Shown one piece after another: positions 40,272 through 43,706 of a DNA stretch of 43,706 nt; the stretch's first letter is position 1, and each line of letters opens with the position of its first letter. The position numbers and the translations under genes are program-made. Source of the DNA: a virus; the IMG/VR virus record IMGVR_UViG_3300009774_000009, positions 1 through 43,706 of that record. One strand, written 5' to 3'. Below the pieces are notes generated by a model that ran no database searches, had not been told where the DNA came from, and worked only from the letters and a program-made list of their open reading frames with translations.

Positions 40272-40310
40272 GATACTTAAACCTTTACAAAGCCTGGTCA
40301 GGGCGTTTTG

Positions 40311-40383
40311 TGGGCCTTGCAGGAATCGAACCTGCCACCGTCAGATTATGAGTCTGATGCTCTACCAACTGAGCTAAGGGTCC
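40311..40383 (-). tRNA. tRNA-Met (CAU)
   Basis: 73 nt. D-arm GCTCAGTTGGTAGAGC, anticodon stem TCAGA/TCTGA with loop CTCATAA (anticodon CAT), T-arm GCAGG-TTCGATT-CCTGC. Acceptor GGACCCT/AAGGCCC has two A-C mismatches. CCA is not encoded. Could be Met or Ile2 (k2C). Confidence 0.88.
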
Positions 40384-40385
40384 GA

Positions 40386-40415
40386 AAAAGAATGCAGAAT
40401 TTTAATGCTCTGCAT
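40386..40415 (-). terminator. Hairpin before tRNA-Met
   Basis: ATGCAGA (40392-40398) / TCTGCAT (40409-40415), 7 bp, with TTCTTTTT after it on the minus strand. It may end transcripts from the right or set the tRNA 5' end. Confidence 0.6.
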
Positions 40416-40693
40416 CCTCCTATTTTAATTATTTTAATCTTTATATTAATTTAATTATATATCCCTTTCGGGTGGGTCTTTATTCATGGTCTAAGGGTTT
40501 TGAGTGTTATGTTAACTGTTAGTAGATACGTGAGGTGTATTAGCCTTCAGGACTAACCAAAACTTGAGGGCTGTTGTCTGAACATTACTTGTGGCCTTCT
40601 TTCAGGCTGTATGGCATCAAAAAAGCGTAAAAGGGTGAAGTACTCACTCCATACACAAAGAATCATAGGCCATTCAAAAAATGGAATCATAGG
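40416..40693 (-). other. Non-coding region with hairpins and repeats
   Basis: No gene supported. Direct repeat GAATCATAGGC at 40663 and 40684 on both sides of CCATT/AATGG; hairpins around GCCTT-CTTTCA-GGC (40595-40607) and TTAG/CTAA pairs near 40540-40556. Plus-strand frame 40611-40826 is antisense to the 57-aa gene and has no support. Could be an RNA leader or a binding region of early transcription. Confidence 0.4.
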
Positions 40694-40867
40694 CTATAGA
40701 AATTTTTTAGATTCGTTAATTCTGGACATCTTAAGTGATAACAAAAGATATTGCTTCACCTTGGCATCCCATTCGGGTGTCATAACACTCAGAGGCTTCA
40801 TAGATGCAACTAAAATATCAAGTTGATTACTCAAGCTAATGGTATGTTCCTTTGTTGGATCTGTCAT
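40694..40867 (-). CDS. Small protein (57 aa)
   Basis: MTDPTKEHTISLSNQLDILV to INESKKFL. Helical with SLSNQLDILVASMKPL and WDAKVKQYLLLSLKM. Four bases from the 37-aa gene upstream; part of the early operon. No family recognised. Confidence 0.62.
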   Translation of the reverse strand: MTDPTKEHTISLSNQLDILVASMKPLSVMTPEWDAKVKQYLLLSLKMSRINESKKFL

Positions 40868-40871
40868 GACA

Positions 40872-40985
40872 CTAGATTTTAAAATAAATGCCTCTCAAAA
40901 AGTTTTCTACATTGTCAGGAAGTTTGGACACGGGCTCTTTAGCCTTTTTCGGTTCAGAGCGTTTGAAGAAAATAGAATGTTTCAT
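40872..40985 (-). CDS. Small basic protein (37 aa)
   Basis: MKHSIFFKRSEPKKAKEPVS to LRGIYFKI. Begins one base after the stop of the 99-aa gene (TAAAATG). Lys-rich. The same frame is open upstream to 41102 but that part overlaps the 99-aa gene. Function unknown. Confidence 0.5.
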   Translation of the reverse strand: MKHSIFFKRSEPKKAKEPVSKLPDNVENFLRGIYFKI

Positions 40986-40986
40986 T

Positions 40987-41286
40987 TTATGTGAATAATT
41001 TGTAAATGAGAAGTCCAACAAACAGAATCGCTGCAAAGATGATAGTGGCCTGAATGGTCTTTGTATCATCCTTGACAGTGCAATAAGGTTTAAGAGCCTC
41101 AAAGAGCTCTATGTCACAGACAGCAATGGTGTACCCAAAACGATGACGAAGAATATCAGATCTTTCACAGAATACAATATTCCATTTTTGTTCTTCAGTA
41201 AGCCCCTTGACGGTATCGACAATGAGATCCAGTGTTTCGTCAAAGTTGCTCTGACCTTGGCCATTCCAGTTGAGTGATACTAGCAT
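40987..41286 (-). CDS. Membrane-tail protein (99 aa)
   Basis: 99 aa. Soluble N-terminal part (NFDETLDLIVDTVKGLTEEQKWNIVFCERSDIL) and one C-terminal membrane segment (TIQATIIFAAILFVGLLIYKLF), so it is probably tail-anchored with the main part in the cytoplasm. Overlaps the HTH gene stop by seven bases. Early gene of unknown function. Confidence 0.65.
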   Translation of the reverse strand: MLVSLNWNGQGQSNFDETLDLIVDTVKGLTEEQKWNIVFCERSDILRHRFGYTIAVCDIELFEALKPYCTVKDDTKTIQATIIFAAILFVGLLIYKLFT

Positions 41287-41468
41287 GAGATTAGAGCATC
41301 AAGGTCTTTTTTGGAGTATCTTACAACACGACCTCCAAAACGTTTGGGTTTCAATAAAGCACTTTCAGGATCTATCTCCCAGTTTCTTAGAGTAGACTTA
41401 CTAACCCTAAGACCCGCATCTTTAAGATATTCGACAGTTTCCTTAACTGTCAGTAGTTTTTGCTCCAT
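41280..41468 (-). CDS. Excisionase / MerR-like HTH protein
   Basis: 62 aa from the ATG at 41468 (MEQKLLTVKETVEYLKDAGL); the start at 41522 is weaker. HTH_17 pattern: LLTVKETVEYLKDAGLRVSKSTLRNWE then RFGGRVVRYSKKDLDALI. Such proteins act as excisionases or early regulators. It is in the early operon, so expression would rise at induction. Confidence 0.75.
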   Translation of the reverse strand: MEQKLLTVKETVEYLKDAGLRVSKSTLRNWEIDPESALLKPKRFGGRVVRYSKKDLDALISC

Positions 41469-41858
41469 ATAATGAATTTTTAAATTGAGTTTCAAATAAA
41501 ATGGAGGTGGCTCTATCTTCACAGACTTACACCCCCGTGCAAAACCTTAATCAAATTATGAAAAAACACGTATCATGAAAAAATGTGTGCCGCCCTGTCC
41601 ATTTCCGATGGATGTGAATTGAACCACGCAGGGGGCTGCCAATTAATTTAAGATGATGGCTTGTGGCTCTTTCATCTTCGTGAGGTACAGAATCATAATA
41701 ATGGAGACGAGTCGCTTTTATCTGATCCTGTTATAGTTTTTTACAATCACCCCTGACCGGAATCCTCCCGCTGTGCCTCATACACATGGAAAGCAAGATG
41801 AGCCTAGTCTTTTATGATCGTTTGATGTCTCGAATGTCAAAGAACTTAAAACTAAATG
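41469..41858 (-). other. Intergenic region, structured, broken frame
   Basis: About 390 bases without a supported gene. A frame from ATG at 41787 runs 18 codons to TAA (41731), then 59 more codons to TGA (41551); the second part has no start and is His/Arg-rich, so it is either a decayed gene or noise. At 41591-41640 three stems meet: CCCTG/CAGGG, TCCAT/ATGGA and GTG/CAC around AATTGAAC; on the minus strand T6 follows. This looks like a compact RNA or terminator. Confidence 0.4.
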
Positions 41859-41931
41859 CGCTTGAAAAAGGAATCGAACCTCTGACCGTCACCTTAACAG
41901 GGTGCTGCTCTACCAACTGAGCTATTCAAGC
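41859..41931 (-). tRNA. tRNA-Asn (GUU)
   Basis: 73 nt with perfect acceptor GCTTGAA/TTCAAGC, D-arm GCTCAGTTGGTAGAGC, anticodon stem GCACC/GGTGA-type with loop CTGTTAA (anticodon GTT), T-arm AGAGG-TTCGATT-CCTTT. CCA not encoded. Nine bases after the 72-aa gene. Confidence 0.93.
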
Positions 41932-41939
41932 AAATAACT

Positions 41940-42158
41940 CTACTTTGTGCGCTGAATAGAAAAAAATTGGTTATTAAGCCTTTTCAGAGTATACACCTTT
42001 GAAGAACCCCTATCGTTCATACGTCTTATAGTGCCCTCTATTGATACCCTTTGTGTATTTGGTGCAAAGATTTTTGACTTTGTTTTCATGGCTTCAAGAG
42101 TGGCGGTAGGGTTGGTTATAGTGTCAACCCTTAAAGATTTAAGGCTATCTACTTGCAT
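41940..42158 (-). CDS. First early protein (72 aa)
   Basis: 72 aa, MQVDSLKSLRVDTITNPTAT to FSIQRTK. Basic, mixed helix and strands; VSIEGTIRRMNDRGSSKVYTLKRL. First gene after the early promoter, where anti-repressor, host-takeover or Cro-like proteins are usual, but no HTH is evident. Function unknown. Confidence 0.65.
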   Translation of the reverse strand: MQVDSLKSLRVDTITNPTATLEAMKTKSKIFAPNTQRVSIEGTIRRMNDRGSSKVYTLKRLNNQFFSIQRTK

Positions 42159-42198
42159 ATTAAAATATTTTTATTATATTTGCTGACTTTTTCCGTCT

Positions 42199-42222
42199 GT
42201 GTGTATGTACGTGTGTATGTAC
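42199..42222. promoter_or_regulatory. Tandem operator-like repeats
   Basis: GTGTGTATGTAC occurs twice head to tail (42199-42210, 42211-42222), just after the start of the early transcript. A third related site, ATGTA-G-TACAT (42304-42314), is a palindrome near the repressor start. Shared word GTATGTA. Probable binding sites of the phage repressor. Confidence 0.65.
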
Positions 42223-42233
42223 TTTAATAATGG

Positions 42234-42264
42234 CAAATATAGAGTAAAGAACTATACCAGTCAA
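42234..42264 (-). promoter_or_regulatory. Early leftward promoter
   Basis: -33 TTG (42262-42264), 20 bp, -7 TATATTTG (42234-42241) on the minus strand, a perfect Bacteroidota promoter. It drives the early operon; the tandem GTATGTAC sites lie directly downstream. Confidence 0.85.
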
Positions 42265-42338
42265 GTAGATTACTATATTTTATTGTTAAATTTAGTTAAT
42301 AGTATGTAGTACATTGTATATCAAACAAATAATCTTAT

Positions 42339-42935
42339 ATGAATACACCAGAAATCGTTAATGAGATCATCAGAAACGAAGGATTAAATCCTAAACAATT
42401 TGCTGACTCAATTGGGATTACACCAACACAGGTATATGATTTGCAGAAAGGACGAACTAAAAAGATATCTGAAGATATAGCAGGGAAAATTATATCTGTA
42501 TATAGTAATTATAGTAAAGTATGGTTATTAACTGGGGAGGGGGATAAGTATAATATAAGTGTTGATAAGGTTGATGAATCAATAGAAAATAGTATCAGCA
42601 GTTTAATGGAGCCGCATGAAAGTTATTATCCGCCTGGTCCAGCACCTCAGATGATTGATATGTCACCTCAAGCTATTTTAAAATTACTAGAAACAAACTC
42701 AAAGCTTGCAGAAACTAATAACGTATTAGCAGAGGCAAACAGAATTATAGCAGAGGCAAACAAAGCACTAGCAGAATCGAATAAGATGTTAGCAGAATCA
42801 AATAAAGCATTATCAGATGTCAATAATAAGTTAATTACAATTACAAGATTTTATCAAGAGCCTGAATCTGAAAAAGGATTGGAATCAGACTCCCCCACAA
42901 CGGCTGGCGGGGGATACAAACAAAAAGCCGGATAG
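42339..42935 (+). CDS. Repressor, HTH with heptad-repeat coiled coil
   Basis: 198 aa. XRE-type HTH at the N-terminus (IIRNEGLNPKQFADSIGITPTQVYDLQKGRTKKISEDIA, about 9-48). A Pro-rich linker (90-105), then seven-residue units LAETNNV LAEANRI IAEANKA LAESNKM LAESNKA LSDVNNK (about 121-162), which form a coiled coil for oligomer assembly. No LexA/S24 peptidase, so release is not by self-cleavage. Divergent from the early operon. Confidence 0.85.
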   Translation: MNTPEIVNEIIRNEGLNPKQFADSIGITPTQVYDLQKGRTKKISEDIAGKIISVYSNYSKVWLLTGEGDKYNISVDKVDESIENSISSLMEPHESYYPPGPAPQMIDMSPQAILKLLETNSKLAETNNVLAEANRIIAEANKALAESNKMLAESNKALSDVNNKLITITRFYQEPESEKGLESDSPTTAGGGYKQKAG

Positions 42936-43013
42936 GTAAGAGCAAGGTGATTGAATTTTTTCCGTTATTAGGGCAGGTTAAAAAAGCATAGATTATAATA
43001 TAATTCTGTGATT

Positions 43014-43592
43014 ATGGAAAACACAAATGATATTGATAATAGCATTATTTCCGAATTCAAAAATAAAGGTAAAATACACGCTGTTAAATTATGCTGCGAT
43101 CTTTATAATATTGGAATGTCAGAAGGGAAAGCCTATGTTGAAGAATTAACAAAAGGCATTAAACCAAATTCTATTGGAAAGCCGGATAATAAAAATAATT
43201 CAACAAATAAAAAATCTACTAATATAGGTTGTTTTGTTTTATTTATTTTAGTGGTGATTGTTATTGTTGTATCAATGTGTGGAGATGATGAATCTAAACA
43301 AAAAGACAAATCTTCTGGTGTTGATAGTACTACAATTAGGATAGAATCTTTCGCACTAGCGCAAAGCATTATTATGAACCAGTTGGTAGCTCCATCTACG
43401 GCGGAATTTCCACATAGCGACCAATTCTGTTTAATAAGTGGCGATAGCATGGTGGTTGTAAGGGGTGTTGTTGATGCTCAAAACTCATTTGGGGCAATGA
43501 TTAGAAATAAATATTATCTAGCTATAAAGTACAATCAGGGTTATAAAAATTTTGAGGATTATACGATTACTTATTCAAACTTGGTCGAATGA
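43014..43592 (+). CDS. Lysogeny-module membrane protein
   Basis: 192 aa from the ATG at 43014 (a GTG at 43008 adds two residues). N-terminal 50 residues (KIHAVKLCCDLYNIGMSEGKAYVEEL) resemble the L7/L12-type helical motif, followed by a membrane segment (about 72-88, GCFVLFILVVIVIVVSMCG) and an outer or periplasmic domain with APSTAEFPHSDQFCLISGDSMVVVRGVVDAQNSFGA. Between repressor and attR, on the repressor strand: expressed in the prophage, possibly superinfection exclusion. Confidence 0.7.
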   Translation: MENTNDIDNSIISEFKNKGKIHAVKLCCDLYNIGMSEGKAYVEELTKGIKPNSIGKPDNKNNSTNKKSTNIGCFVLFILVVIVIVVSMCGDDESKQKDKSSGVDSTTIRIESFALAQSIIMNQLVAPSTAEFPHSDQFCLISGDSMVVVRGVVDAQNSFGAMIRNKYYLAIKYNQGYKNFEDYTITYSNLVE

Positions 43593-43613
43593 TTATTTCC
43601 TATTTTTACAAAA

Positions 43614-43664
43614 TTAGGGCAAAATTAGGGCAAATAAATATATATAGCTTGTAACAGCTTGTAA
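43614..43664. other. Integrase arm sites and repeat, right
   Basis: TTAGGGCAAA twice (43614-43623, 43625-43634), 11 bp apart, the inverse of the left arm repeats. AGCTTGTAA twice, 10 bp apart (43646-43654, 43656-43664): probably sites for excisionase or a host factor. A single TTAGGGCA also occurs at 42968. Confidence 0.65.
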
Positions 43665-43689
43665 ATCAGTAGTCAAAAAAGTGCGTTTA

Positions 43690-43706
43690 AATCCCTTCGG
43701 GATCAC
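43690..43706 (+). repeat. attR: attR core
   Basis: Exact copy of attL (1-17), at the last bases of the window. Confidence 0.9.

Noticed and set aside
40611-40826. Plus-strand 71-codon open frame
   Set aside because: Antisense to the 57-aa early gene, against the direction of all neighbours, and without promoter or coupling.
41591-41640. Hammerhead ribozyme
   Set aside because: The fold has three stems, but the CUGANGA and GAAA core words are missing on both strands.
42339-42935. LexA-type cleavable repressor
   Set aside because: The C-terminal half is coiled coil and a Pro/Gly-rich tail with no Ser-Lys peptidase motif.
43008-43013. GTG start for the membrane protein
   Set aside because: An ATG lies six bases downstream and is the simpler start; the difference is two residues.
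1-43706. Mu-like transposable phage
   Set aside because: There is a tyrosine integrase and tRNA-like att repeats; no DDE transposase or MuB-like ATPase is present.

Overview
The window is one complete integrated prophage, cut almost exactly at its ends: the 17-base sequence AATCCCTTCGGGATCAC is at 1-17 and again at 43690-43706. It reads like the 3' end of a tRNA gene (T-loop end, T-stem, acceptor strand), so the phage appears integrated in a tRNA. AT-rich DNA, promoters of the Bacteroidota type (-33 TTG/TTTG, 19-20 bp, -7 TAnnTTTG) and the protein families point to a Bacteroidales host. Species cannot be read from the window.

Layout. The integrase (215-1477, +) lies next to attL. Almost everything else is on the minus strand, so transcription runs from right to left. 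Reading leftward from the right end: lysogeny module on + (coiled-coil repressor 42339-42935, membrane protein 43014-43592); divergent early promoter with repeated operator-like sites (42199-42314); early operon with tRNA-Asn, tRNA-Met, a tRNA-like gene, a helix-turn-helix protein and small proteins; a helicase-methyltransferase fusion, a C5 cytosine methyltransferase, a DnaD-like replication protein and a DnaA domain-IV-like protein; a dense run of small overlapping genes with MazG-like, ASCH, radical SAM, YopX and NinG-type proteins; packaging genes (TerS, a PLD-like protein, TerL of the GpA type); an accessory cassette at 21314-23321; head genes (gpW, lambda-type portal, protease-capsid fusion, DUF2190); a contractile P2-type tail (Gp37, sheath, tube, E/E' with a -1 slippery site, tape measure, U, X, D, V, W/gp25, J, I, collar, fibres); and a lysis cassette ending in a strong terminator at 1463-1496. 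The particle is therefore probably a myovirus with a lambda-like packaging and head set joined to a P2-like tail.

The most interesting locus is the accessory cassette between TerL and gpW. It is bounded on both sides by near-identical minus-strand terminators. It has its own consensus promoter with an inverted repeat in the spacer, encodes five small unrecognised proteins and ends in a helix-turn-helix gene. On the opposite strand it carries a compact, structured non-coding RNA (about 21687-21852) with its own promoter and terminator. This RNA contains a perfect solitary Cas12a (type V-A) crRNA repeat, directly preceded by a type I-C-like repeat end, with a type I-B/III-like repeat end further upstream and a type II-C-like repeat start directly after it. 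There is no array and no normal spacer. I propose that it is an RNA anti-CRISPR (a solitary-repeat decoy), possibly acting on several CRISPR types at once, in a moron that may also encode protein anti-CRISPRs and their regulator.

Function assignments are from sequence motifs and memory of families; no database search was possible.
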